Positions 8,939 to 16,434 of a stretch of 64,000 bases of DNA are shown here, one piece after another. The translations under genes were made by a program, and so were the position numbers. Numbering within the stretch: the stretch's first letter is position 1; the number at the start of each line of letters is the position of its first letter. This DNA is from Fundicoccus_A sp052115865. GTDB lineage: Bacteria; Bacillota; Bacilli; Lactobacillales; Aerococcaceae. The DNA is taken from positions 50,224 to 114,223 of the forward strand of contig NZ_JBQKME010000008.1 of the NCBI RefSeq assembly GCF_052115865.1, given 5' to 3'. Below the pieces are notes generated by a model that did not search any database, had not been told where the DNA came from, and saw nothing but the letters and a program-made list of their open reading frames with translations.

Positions 8939-9589
8939 ATGTACGTTAAGGATTATATGTCGACCGACTTAAAAACCATTCAACCGTCAACAACCATTAT
9001 ACAAGCGAGTGACTTAATGAAGCGTCATGATATCAAACGTCTGCCTGTGATGGAAAATAATCATTTGTTAGGTCTTGTGACGCGTGATTTGATTGATAAA
9101 AACTTACCTTCTGCCGCAACCAGCTTAAGTGCACATGAAGTCAATTATTTATTAGAAAAGACAAAAGTGTCTGATTTTATGCTGAAGAAAGTGGATAGTA
9201 TTGCACCGGATAGTTTGTTAGAAGAAGCGGCTGTTATGATGCGGACCCGTGATATTGGTGTGTTGGTCGTAAAAGAAGGCAATCAACTGGTGGGGATATT
9301 AACGGATAAGGATATTTTTAGAGCCTTTGCGGATATTTCAGGTTATAATTCGGAAGGTACCAGTATTGTTCTAGAACTAGCCCAAGATCGTAAAGGGGTC
9401 ATTGAAGAGGTTGGAGATGCTCTTTTAGCAGCCGATATCAATTTAACTCATATGACGGTTTACCACAATGAAGGTGGCATTCGGGTGGTCATGCACGTCG
9501 AAGCAGCTGATGTTAATGCCCTACTTGATTTATTGAAGAAAGACGGTTACCAAGTACAAACCGTTCAAAAGAAAACCATTAGTAGGTAA
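8939..9589 (+). CDS. CBS-pair and ACT domain protein (AcuB-like)
   Basis: A 216 aa cytoplasmic protein with two CBS domains (about residues 7-55 and 78-130) followed by an ACT-like domain (about 140-208, beginning SIVLELAQDRKGVIEEVGDA). CBS pairs bind adenine nucleotides and ACT domains often bind amino acids, so a sensor role beside an amino acid importer is reasonable but inferred. It is the last gene of the liv operon, 2 nt after livF behind AGGAGG. An AcuB-like gene at the end of a liv operon is also known from streptococci. Confidence 0.85.
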   Translation: MYVKDYMSTDLKTIQPSTTIIQASDLMKRHDIKRLPVMENNHLLGLVTRDLIDKNLPSAATSLSAHEVNYLLEKTKVSDFMLKKVDSIAPDSLLEEAAVMMRTRDIGVLVVKEGNQLVGILTDKDIFRAFADISGYNSEGTSIVLELAQDRKGVIEEVGDALLAADINLTHMTVYHNEGGIRVVMHVEAADVNALLDLLKKDGYQVQTVQKKTISR

Positions 9590-9594
9590 AATAA

Positions 9595-9630
9595 AACAGG
9601 GAAAGTTTAGAAAAACTTTCCCCGTTTTTA
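9595..9630. terminator. Bidirectional terminator between the liv operon and the small minus-strand ORF
   Basis: A perfect 10-bp stem, GGGAAAGTTT (9599-9608) with AAACTTTCCC (9613-9622), has a T run after it on the plus strand and an A-rich stretch before it. It can serve the liv operon and the minus-strand ORF at 9644-9739. Confidence 0.85.
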
Positions 9631-9643
9631 TGTAGCTGATTAT

Positions 9644-9739
9644 TTAATTGTATTTTCGTTTGTTATGCCATAAAGTCACTAAAATCAAAGCAATATTTAT
9701 TATAAAAAATGCTAAAAGTCCAATAGTAATCCAATCCAA
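9644..9739 (-). CDS. Small membrane peptide of 31 aa (candidate)
   Basis: An ORF too short for routine calling: a TTG start behind AGGTGG (7 nt), then a single hydrophobic segment (ITIGLLAFFIINIALILVTL) and a basic tail (WHNKRKYN). This is the layout of a one-pass membrane peptide with its C-terminus inside. A strong minus-strand promoter lies upstream and a bidirectional terminator directly downstream, so the unit looks self-contained. The function is unknown; a type I toxin or a small membrane regulator are possibilities without direct evidence. Confidence 0.55.
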   Translation of the reverse strand: MDWITIGLLAFFIINIALILVTLWHNKRKYN

Positions 9740-9787
9740 AATGTTTCCACCTATATAGAAAATGTAGAGTTTGTTTTACATTTACAA

Positions 9788-9814
9788 AGTATAATATGGT
9801 GTGGAAAATGTCAA
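9788..9814 (-). promoter_or_regulatory. Promoter of the small membrane peptide
   Basis: On the minus strand TTGACA (9809-9814) is a perfect -35 box, and TATACT (9788-9793) is a near-perfect -10 box. The spacer is 15 nt, somewhat short. The predicted start lies about 40 nt upstream of the TTG codon. Confidence 0.55.
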
Positions 9815-9842
9815 ATTATTTTTACTTTTAAATGAAGTCTAA

Positions 9843-9893
9843 AAAAAATCCGAAAGTCTAGATGATGACGCTCGTCTAAACTTTTGGATTTTT
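9843..9893 (-). terminator. Terminator of the glutathione peroxidase gene
   Basis: On the minus strand AAATCCAAAAGTTTAGACGA pairs with a near-complementary arm that ends in GACTTTCGGATTT, followed by a long T run (plus-strand A run at 9841-9848). Confidence 0.75.
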
Positions 9894-9917
9894 GCAGTTT
9901 ATAAATGGAAATGGACC

Positions 9918-10388
9918 TTACAACAATTTTTCAATATCTTTGACCATATTTTTGGGTTCTGTTTTTGGAGAATAGCGTTTAATGACATTACCATCACGGT
10001 CAATCAGGAATTTTGTAAAATTCCACTTGATGTCTGATGTTAAAATGCCGCCTTTTTCCGTTTTTAGCCAAGTAAATATCGGTGCTTCATCTTTACCATT
10101 CACAAATATTTTTTCATGCATAGGAAAGCTAACGCCATAATTTAAACGACAAGTTTCTTCCATATCTCCATCGGCAACATCTTCTTGCTTAAATTGATTA
10201 CTTGGGAAGCCTAACACCACGAACTTTTGGTCTTTATAGTTTTGATATAATTCTTCTAGGTCTGGAAATTGACCAGCAAAACCACATTGCGTAGCAGTGT
10301 TAACTACTAAAATAACGTAATCATTATAGTCATTAAAAGAGTATGCAGAACCATTACTTTTAACTAGGGTAAAATCAGGTAAGCTCAT
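9918..10388 (-). CDS. Glutathione peroxidase-type thiol peroxidase
   Basis: A 156 aa thioredoxin-fold peroxidase of the bacterial GPx (BsaA-like) group, which in bacteria usually takes electrons from thioredoxin rather than glutathione. The active-site block NTATQCGFAGQF has cysteine (residue 35), not selenocysteine. The partner Gln in LGFPSNQF and the WNFTKFLID block complete the catalytic set. The start was set at MSLPDF because GGAG lies 8 nt before this ATG; an in-frame ATG 21 nt further upstream has no such site. It follows yebC by about 30 nt and may be co-transcribed with it. Confidence 0.92.
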   Translation of the reverse strand: MSLPDFTLVKSNGSAYSFNDYNDYVILVVNTATQCGFAGQFPDLEELYQNYKDQKFVVLGFPSNQFKQEDVADGDMEETCRLNYGVSFPMHEKIFVNGKDEAPIFTWLKTEKGGILTSDIKWNFTKFLIDRDGNVIKRYSPKTEPKNMVKDIEKLL

Positions 10389-10418
10389 GGAATCACTCCT
10401 ATCTCTCATGGCTTGTGT

Positions 10419-11141
10419 TTATTCTTCCTCTAAATCCACATTATGGTAAACACGTTGGACATCTTCATTACTTTCTAAAACATCGATTAAGTTCTCAAAT
10501 TGTTTTAAGTCATCACCGGTTAAAGTTACTTCAGATTGAGGCACTAAATCAATTTCGGCCACTTCAAATTCAGTGATGCCATTGGCCTCAAGAACTTGGC
10601 GAATATGATCAAATTCACTTGGTTCCCCTAAAACAACCACTTGATCATCTTCTTGATTGACTTCACGCATATCGACATCATCTTCTAAGAGCAGCATCAT
10701 AATTTCATCTGCATCTTCGTGATTAAAGACAAATACAGCGGTCGATTCAAATAAATAACTGACAGAACCACTTACGCCCATATTCCCGCCATTTTTACCA
10801 TAAGCAGCTCGAACATCCGATGCGGTTCGGTTAACATTATTAGTTAATGCATCGACTATAATCATGGATCCATTCGGTCCAAATCCTTCATAGCGTAAGT
10901 CTTGGAAGTTTTCTTCGTCGCCACCTTTAGCTTTATCAATCGCTTTGTCAATAACGTGACGTGGCACATTATAGGTTTTAGCTCGATCAATAACAAATTT
11001 TAGTTTTTGATTCAATTCTGGATCAGGTTCTCCAGATTTTGCAGCGGCATATATTTCAATACCAAATTTTGCATAAATGCGTGATGTATCGCGGTCAGCT
11101 TTTGCTTTCTTTTCTTTGATATTCATCCATTTACGTCCCAT
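10419..11141 (-). CDS. yebC: YebC/PmpR-family protein
   Basis: A 240 aa member of the YebC family. Members have been described as DNA-binding regulators and, more recently, as factors that help ribosomes on difficult sequences. The N-terminus (GRKWMNIKEKKAKADRDTSR) and the AAKSGEPDPELN block place it in the shorter YeeN-like branch found in Firmicutes. The central YEGFGPNGSMIIVDALTNN and acidic C-terminal part are typical. It stands between guaC (behind a terminator) and the peroxidase gene on the same strand. Confidence 0.93.
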   Translation of the reverse strand: MGRKWMNIKEKKAKADRDTSRIYAKFGIEIYAAAKSGEPDPELNQKLKFVIDRAKTYNVPRHVIDKAIDKAKGGDEENFQDLRYEGFGPNGSMIIVDALTNNVNRTASDVRAAYGKNGGNMGVSGSVSYLFESTAVFVFNHEDADEIMMLLLEDDVDMREVNQEDDQVVVLGEPSEFDHIRQVLEANGITEFEVAEIDLVPQSEVTLTGDDLKQFENLIDVLESNEDVQRVYHNVDLEEE

Positions 11142-11231
11142 ATTCTCACGCTTCCTTTATAAATTCATACAACTATTATAATACTTAGACTAACAATTGT
11201 TAAGTTAGAAATCAGTAAGAGGAAAACAGAA

Positions 11232-11280
11232 AAACCTAATAAATATCTCAATGGGAAGTGAAGAGATATTTATTAGGTTT
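11232..11280 (-). terminator. Perfect 18-bp hairpin after guaC, containing a motif-like sequence
   Basis: Arms 11232-11249 (AAACCTAATAAATATCTC) and 11263-11280 are exact complements around a 13-nt loop. It lies 18 nt past the guaC stop codon. The arm contains AATAAATATC, the first part of the 3'-end motif. Confidence 0.75.
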
Positions 11281-11298
11281 GTTAAAATTCAAATTGTC

Positions 11299-12273
11299 TT
11301 AGCGGTCTCCGTTGAAGATACTATTACGTACAATCACATAATCTACTGTACGGATAGATTCTAAGTCATTTCCACCCGCGTAAGAAATCGATGATTGCAA
11401 ATCTTGTTCCATTTCAAGTAATGTATCGGCTAAACGGCCACGGTTGGCAATCATTTCAATTTTACCTTCGATATTTTTACGCTCACTTTTTTGGTATTCT
11501 GAAGCACTACCAAAGTATTCTTTGTAGATTTTCCCATCAATTTCACGTGAACGACCAGGACTTTCTTCGTGAGCAGCTAAAAGTGATCCAATCATAACCA
11601 TTGAAGCACCAAAGCGATAAGCTTTAGCAATATCACCGTGATGGCGAATACCACCATCAGCAATAATTGGTTTTCTGGCTGCTTTTGCACATTGACGAAC
11701 AGCGGCTAATTGCCATCCACCAGTACCAAATCCTGTTTTAAGTTTTGTAATACATACACGACCTGGGCCTACACCAACTTTTGTTGCGTCTGCACCAGCA
11801 TTTTCTAAATCTCTAACGGCTTCTGGTGTTGCCACATTTCCAGCAATCAAGAAGGCTGATGGCATTACTTCTTTAATAAAACGAACCATATCCATAACAT
11901 CTTCAGAATGGCCATGAGCAACGTCAATTGTAATATAATCAGGAATTAAGTCTTCTGAAACCAATTCACGGATAAAATCAAATTCATAAGGTTTAATTCC
12001 AACACTAATAGATGAGTATAGATTTTTTTCACGCATCTTTTTAATAAAAGGTTTACGCGCTTCTTCATCAAAACGGTGCATAATATAGAAATAATCATTT
12101 TCTGCAAACCATACAGCTAAATCTTCATTAATTACAGTTTGCATATTTGCAGGAACAACAGGAATTCTAAATGTTCTTGGTCCAAATTGTATTTGTGTAT
12201 TACACTCTGAACGGCTACTAACGATACATTTATTAGGGATCAGTTGAACATCTTCGAAATCAAAAACTTCCAT
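11299..12273 (-). CDS. guaC: GMP reductase GuaC
   Basis: GuaC reduces GMP to IMP with NADPH and so returns guanine nucleotides to the common purine pool. The protein is 324 aa, the length of the GuaC2 type. The catalytic Cys174 lies in GPGRVCITKLKTG, and the phosphate-binding IIADGGIRHHGDIAKA and GSLLAAHEESPG blocks are present. No CBS insert is found, unlike IMP dehydrogenase. It is followed by a strong hairpin and probably stands alone. guaA at 55 kb works in the opposite direction of the pathway. Confidence 0.95.
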   Translation of the reverse strand: MEVFDFEDVQLIPNKCIVSSRSECNTQIQFGPRTFRIPVVPANMQTVINEDLAVWFAENDYFYIMHRFDEEARKPFIKKMREKNLYSSISVGIKPYEFDFIRELVSEDLIPDYITIDVAHGHSEDVMDMVRFIKEVMPSAFLIAGNVATPEAVRDLENAGADATKVGVGPGRVCITKLKTGFGTGGWQLAAVRQCAKAARKPIIADGGIRHHGDIAKAYRFGASMVMIGSLLAAHEESPGRSREIDGKIYKEYFGSASEYQKSERKNIEGKIEMIANRGRLADTLLEMEQDLQSSISYAGGNDLESIRTVDYVIVRNSIFNGDR

Positions 12274-12303
12274 TGAATAAATACTCCTCTATGTAAAAAA
12301 ATT

Positions 12304-13929
12304 TTATACATACATTGCTGCAACACGTGCTTGTGATTCAGCATTTTCCATATACTCGCCATAACGTGTATCCATACGATCAAAAGCACCTGTTGGGGTT
12401 AATTCAATCACGCGGTTACATGTTGTATCTAAAACTTCGTAGTCATGAGATGCGATTAAAATAGCACCTTTAAACTTAATTAAACCTTCGTTTAAAGCCG
12501 TAATCGACTCTAAATCCAAGTGGTTGGTAGGTTGATCCATTACTAAGACATTGGCTTTAGATAACATCATTTTTGATAAGAGACAGCGTACTTTTTCTCC
12601 ACCGGATAAGACGTTAACAGGTTTCATTACATCATCACCTGAGAATAACATACGGCCTAGGAAACTTCTTAAGAAGGTATTATCTTGCTCTTCTTTATCA
12701 GCGTATTGACGTAACCAGTCTACGATAGATAAGGTTACATTATCAAATTCATCCGCTGAATTACGTGGTAAATAGGTTTGTGAGGTAGTAATTCCCCATT
12801 CAAATGTCCCTGAATCTGGCTCCATTTTCCCCATAATAATTTCAAAGAAAGCTGTTACTGCATTATCGTTACGGCTCAAGAAAGCAACTTTATCATCACG
12901 GTTTAATGTAAAGGTAACATTGTCTAAAACTTTTTCCCCATCAATTGTTTTTGAAAGACCCTCAACTCTTAGAAGATCATTACCAATTTCTCTAGCAGGA
13001 GAAAAGCCAACGAATGGGTAGCGACGTGATGATGGTTGAATATCATCTAAGGTAATTTTATCGAGCAATTTTTTTCTAGATGTCGCTTGCTTAGATTTAG
13101 AGGCATTAGCTGAGAAACGAGCAACGAAAGCTTGTAACTCTTTAATCTTTTCCTCTTTTTTAGCATTTTGATCGGCTTGTAGTTTCGCTGCTAATTGACT
13201 TGATTGTAACCAGAAATCATAGTTACCTACATATATTTTAATTTTACCAAAGTCAACGTCTGCCATATGTGTACAAACACGGTTTAAAAAGTGACGGTCA
13301 TGCGAAACAACAATAACAGTGTTTGGAAAATCTAAAATAAAATCACATAACCAATCGATGGATTGTGAATCTAAACCGTTAGTCGGCTCGTCTAGTAATA
13401 AATTATCTGGACGACCAAATAAAGCTTGAGCGAGTAAAACTTTAATTTTATCCGCTTCTTCTAATTCACTCATTTGGCTATATAGTAGTTTGTTATCAAC
13501 GCCTAAACCTTGTAACAAGTTACTAATTTCAGCTTCAGCTTCCCATCCACCCATCTCAGCAAAAGCCGCTTCTAATTCACCTGCACGAACACCGTCTTCA
13601 TCGGTGAAGTCTTCTTTCATGTAGATAGCATCTTTTTCTTTTTGGATTTCATAAAGCTCTTTATATCCCATTAATACTGTATCGATAACAGTATATTCTT
13701 CATAACCAAAGTGGTCTTGACTAAGAACAGCTAAGCGTTCGTTAGGGTCCATTGAGACAGTACCAGTAGTTGGAGAAACGTCACCAGAGAGAATCTTTAA
13801 GAAAGTAGACTTTCCAGCCCCGTTAGCCCCTATTACACCATAACAATTTCCGGGTGTAAAAGTGATGTTGACGTCATCAAACAGTTTGCGGTCAGGAAAC
13901 TGTAGGCTGACATTTGATACATTGATCAT
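12304..13929 (-). CDS. ABC-F family ATPase (YkpA/YbiT-like)
   Basis: A 541 aa soluble protein with two ABC domains and no membrane segments, as expected of ABC-F proteins that act on the ribosome. The first domain has Walker A GANGAGKST, signature SELEEADKIKVLLAQAL and Walker B LLLDEPTNGLD. The second is atypical: the Walker A region reads LSRNDNAVTAFF without the Gly-Lys-Ser/Thr core, the signature LSGGEKVRCLLSKMML is normal, and Walker B reads VLVMDQPTNHLD with Gln in place of the catalytic Glu. A lysine-rich linker joins the domains. It ends 30 nt before the guaC start and is transcribed towards it. Confidence 0.92.
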   Translation of the reverse strand: MINVSNVSLQFPDRKLFDDVNITFTPGNCYGVIGANGAGKSTFLKILSGDVSPTTGTVSMDPNERLAVLSQDHFGYEEYTVIDTVLMGYKELYEIQKEKDAIYMKEDFTDEDGVRAGELEAAFAEMGGWEAEAEISNLLQGLGVDNKLLYSQMSELEEADKIKVLLAQALFGRPDNLLLDEPTNGLDSQSIDWLCDFILDFPNTVIVVSHDRHFLNRVCTHMADVDFGKIKIYVGNYDFWLQSSQLAAKLQADQNAKKEEKIKELQAFVARFSANASKSKQATSRKKLLDKITLDDIQPSSRRYPFVGFSPAREIGNDLLRVEGLSKTIDGEKVLDNVTFTLNRDDKVAFLSRNDNAVTAFFEIIMGKMEPDSGTFEWGITTSQTYLPRNSADEFDNVTLSIVDWLRQYADKEEQDNTFLRSFLGRMLFSGDDVMKPVNVLSGGEKVRCLLSKMMLSKANVLVMDQPTNHLDLESITALNEGLIKFKGAILIASHDYEVLDTTCNRVIELTPTGAFDRMDTRYGEYMENAESQARVAAMYV

Positions 13930-14095
13930 TGTTTTTCCTCCTAGAACCTTATAGGCTGCCTATGAATAGACATACAGTATAATAATAACATATTTTTGAA
14001 CATTAGGGACTATAAAATGAATAAGAATACCTAAAATTATATTTTATATCATATATTTATCAAGTAATTGAAATGCTTTTTACGATGTAAATTCA

Positions 14096-14123
14096 TTGAA
14101 AATTCATATTCATTCGTTATAAT
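14096..14123 (+). promoter_or_regulatory. Promoter of the LPXTG repeat protein
   Basis: TTGAAA (14096-14101) and TATAAT (14118-14123) with a 16-nt spacer; the strong ribosome site AGGGAGGAAG precedes the ATG at 14151. Confidence 0.7.
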
Positions 14124-14150
14124 GAATACATCAAAGGGAGGAAGTACAAC

Positions 14151-16112
14151 ATGAAATTGAAAAAAACATTTTTTAGAAGTGCCTGTGCACTAGCATTGAT
14201 AGGTGCAGGAGTTTCTCCAGTTCTTTCGAATTTTGTTAGTCCTCAGATTTCGACTGTGGTTCAGGCGCAACAAGATGACACATTAAGTGCTGAAGAGCAA
14301 AATCGTGTAGCAGTTATTAAAGATAATGTTGCTGGTTTTGAACCTGTAAACTTAGAACAACTATTAGAAGTATCTGATCGTGATTTATTAGATTACGATA
14401 ACATTGCCCAATCACAATCAACGGATGTTTATGATGTTTGGGGTTCAATTTATAATCAAATAGCTGAAAATTATCCTCATTTAAATTTATTAAGAGGAGA
14501 GGATTATGAAGCTTATGAGCGTGCGGCTGAAGCTATTTCAGAACGTTCTGAATATACTTATTCAGATTTAAATATGGCTTTACCTCGTTTAACATTGGAA
14601 AGATATCGTTCAGCAATGGCTAATAATGAAGATAATGTCGACAATGCTGTCGCAGAAATCTTACCTGCTATTGAACAAACAATCGATGAGTATATTGTAC
14701 GTCGTGAAGAACGTCAAAAAGATGAAGATGATAATTCCGATGAAGAAGCAGCTCAAAATTTACGTCAAGAATTAATTGGTGGTACACCAATGTTACAAAA
14801 CCAATTAAATCAATTTGATGATGCGACCTTAGTGGCACTAGCTGATGAATTGAATCAAACTGGTGGCGATATTTCGACATTGTATAACCGTCTAGTCGAA
14901 GATTATCCAGAAGTATTTGCCTCAGAGTCACAAAGAATGCGTGATGCATTAGTGAATGAGTTTAATTTAAATGAAACTGAATTAGACGCTGTTTTAGATG
15001 CCGAACTTTTCTGGGAAGAACTTACTATTTTCAATGATGGAAATGTTGAAAACTTTGAGCGTTTAGCGCAAGTAATGGAAGAAAAATATAATGTCAGTCG
15101 TACTGATGACGAATCAGAATCAGAAGATGATTCACAAGCAACAGAAAATCTGCGTAATGAATTAATTGGCGGCACACCAATGCTACAAAACCAATTAGAT
15201 CAGTTTGATGATGAAACTTTATTAGCATTAGCTGATGAATTGAATCAAGCTGGTGGCGATATTTCTTCATTATATAACCGTCTAGTCGAAGACTATCCAG
15301 AAGTGTTTGCTTCAGAGTCACAAAGAATGCGTGATGCATTAGTGAATGAGTTTAATTTAAATGAAGCTGAATTAGATGAAGTTTCAGATGCCGAACTTTT
15401 CTGGGAAGAGCTAGCTATTTTCAATGATGGAAATGTTGAAGACTTTGAACGTTTAGCACAAGTAATGGAAGAAAAATATAATGTTAGTTCAACGGATGAA
15501 TCAGAGGAAGATGATACACAAGCAGCAGAAAATCTGCGTAATGAATTAATTGGTGGTACACCAATGCTTCAAGCTCAATTAGATCAGTTTGATGATGAAA
15601 CTTTATTAGCATTAGCTGATGAATTGAATCAAGCTGGTGGCGATATTTCTTCATTATATAACCATTTAGTAGCCAACTATCCAGACGTATTTGCTTCAGA
15701 GTCACAAAGAATGCGTAATGCTTTAGTGAATGACTATGGTTTAGATGAAGCAGCCTTAAGTAATGTTTCAGATGAAGAGTTATTCTGGGCTGAATTTGCA
15801 GTCTTTAATGAAAATAATAAAGTGGAAGATTTTGGAGCATTAGCTAACCGTCTTGCAGAAGAATTTAATATTCCACGTGAATCGCAATCAGAATCTGAGT
15901 CAGAATCACAAAGTGAATCAGAATCAGAAGAAGCAAGTCGTTCTGTTTCAATTGAAACCAGTGTGGAAAGTAACGAATCAAGCAAAACTGAAAGTGGCGA
16001 TTTGTTACCAGAAACCGGTGAAACAAGTTCAACATGGTTAATTGTCCTCAGTGTGATTTTATTAGTTGCAGCTGGATTCTTAATCTACCGTGGAAGAAAT
16101 AAAGTAAACTAA
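14151..16112 (+). CDS. LPXTG-anchored surface protein with three repeats
   Basis: A 653 aa acidic surface protein. A signal peptide of about 39 residues ends in VVQA. A unique region of about 160 residues follows, then three repeats of about 130, 128 and 115 residues that each begin NLR-ELIGGTPMLQ and contain LADELNQ and FASESQRMR. They are linked by Ser/Asp/Glu-rich stretches, and the last of these, SES-rich, spans the wall. LPETG (619-623), a hydrophobic segment and RGRNK complete a sortase signal. I do not recognise the repeat domain. A good promoter and a terminator make it a single-gene unit. Its role in adhesion or wall function is open. Confidence 0.88.
   Translation: MKLKKTFFRSACALALIGAGVSPVLSNFVSPQISTVVQAQQDDTLSAEEQNRVAVIKDNVAGFEPVNLEQLLEVSDRDLLDYDNIAQSQSTDVYDVWGSIYNQIAENYPHLNLLRGEDYEAYERAAEAISERSEYTYSDLNMALPRLTLERYRSAMANNEDNVDNAVAEILPAIEQTIDEYIVRREERQKDEDDNSDEEAAQNLRQELIGGTPMLQNQLNQFDDATLVALADELNQTGGDISTLYNRLVEDYPEVFASESQRMRDALVNEFNLNETELDAVLDAELFWEELTIFNDGNVENFERLAQVMEEKYNVSRTDDESESEDDSQATENLRNELIGGTPMLQNQLDQFDDETLLALADELNQAGGDISSLYNRLVEDYPEVFASESQRMRDALVNEFNLNEAELDEVSDAELFWEELAIFNDGNVEDFERLAQVMEEKYNVSSTDESEEDDTQAAENLRNELIGGTPMLQAQLDQFDDETLLALADELNQAGGDISSLYNHLVANYPDVFASESQRMRNALVNDYGLDEAALSNVSDEELFWAEFAVFNENNKVEDFGALANRLAEEFNIPRESQSESESESQSESESEEASRSVSIETSVESNESSKTESGDLLPETGETSSTWLIVLSVILLVAAGFLIYRGRNKVN
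14757..15880 (+). repeat. Three long in-frame repeats within the LPXTG protein
   Basis: Units begin at 14757, 15147 and 15531 (spacings 390 and 384 nt). Units 1 and 2 are very close in DNA sequence, and the third diverges towards its end. All spacings are multiples of three. The homology is long enough for unit loss or gain by recombination. Confidence 0.85.
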
Positions 16113-16128
16113 TTTAAATATTAGCCTT

Positions 16129-16160
16129 AAAAGCTGTATGGCATTGCCTGCAGCTTTTTT
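16129..16160 (+). terminator. Terminator after the LPXTG gene
   Basis: AAAAGCTG pairs with CAGCTTTT and is followed by T residues; it lies 17 nt after the stop codon. Confidence 0.75.
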
Positions 16161-16434
16161 GTATGGATTTTTTTAATTGTAGATGAAAATGTTGACTTCA
16201 AAAAACATGCATATTTTTCCTTTGGTCTCGTTTAGATCTGTCCAGTTTATAGGTTCCAGTTTATTCCGACGAGTTTAAAACATTAGCCTCGTTCCTTCAA
16301 TAAGCATTTGTCGTAAATTAATACTTTCATTTTAAGCAGTGATATTTATTAAAAATTAAACAGTTGCGGTTAGTGAGTGGAGGTGTTGTGTGTTATGATT
16401 TAGTTATTAATTGGAATTGTGGAGGGGTGTTGTC
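16161..16434. other. Intergenic stretch with one orphan motif copy
   Basis: Between the LPXTG terminator and the permease gene I see no ORF with a ribosome site and no convincing hairpin. The only notable element is a minus-strand copy of the 3'-end motif at 16336-16350. Confidence 0.4.
16336..16350 (-). repeat. 3'-end motif copy h, orphan (AATAAATATCACTGC)
   Basis: Read on the minus strand, AATAAATATCACTGC matches the extended motif exactly. Unlike most copies it has no adjacent minus-strand gene; it lies 85 nt upstream of the permease start. It may mark a lost gene or an insertion. Confidence 0.65.

Noticed and set aside
10280..10310. Selenocysteine in the glutathione peroxidase.
   Set aside because: The active-site codon is an ordinary cysteine codon within TQCGFAG and there is no in-frame TGA.
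15094..15985. Several minus-strand frames opposite the LPXTG repeat protein.
   Set aside because: They repeat with the same periodicity as the real repeats, are Ser/His-rich antisense frames, and have no ribosome sites.
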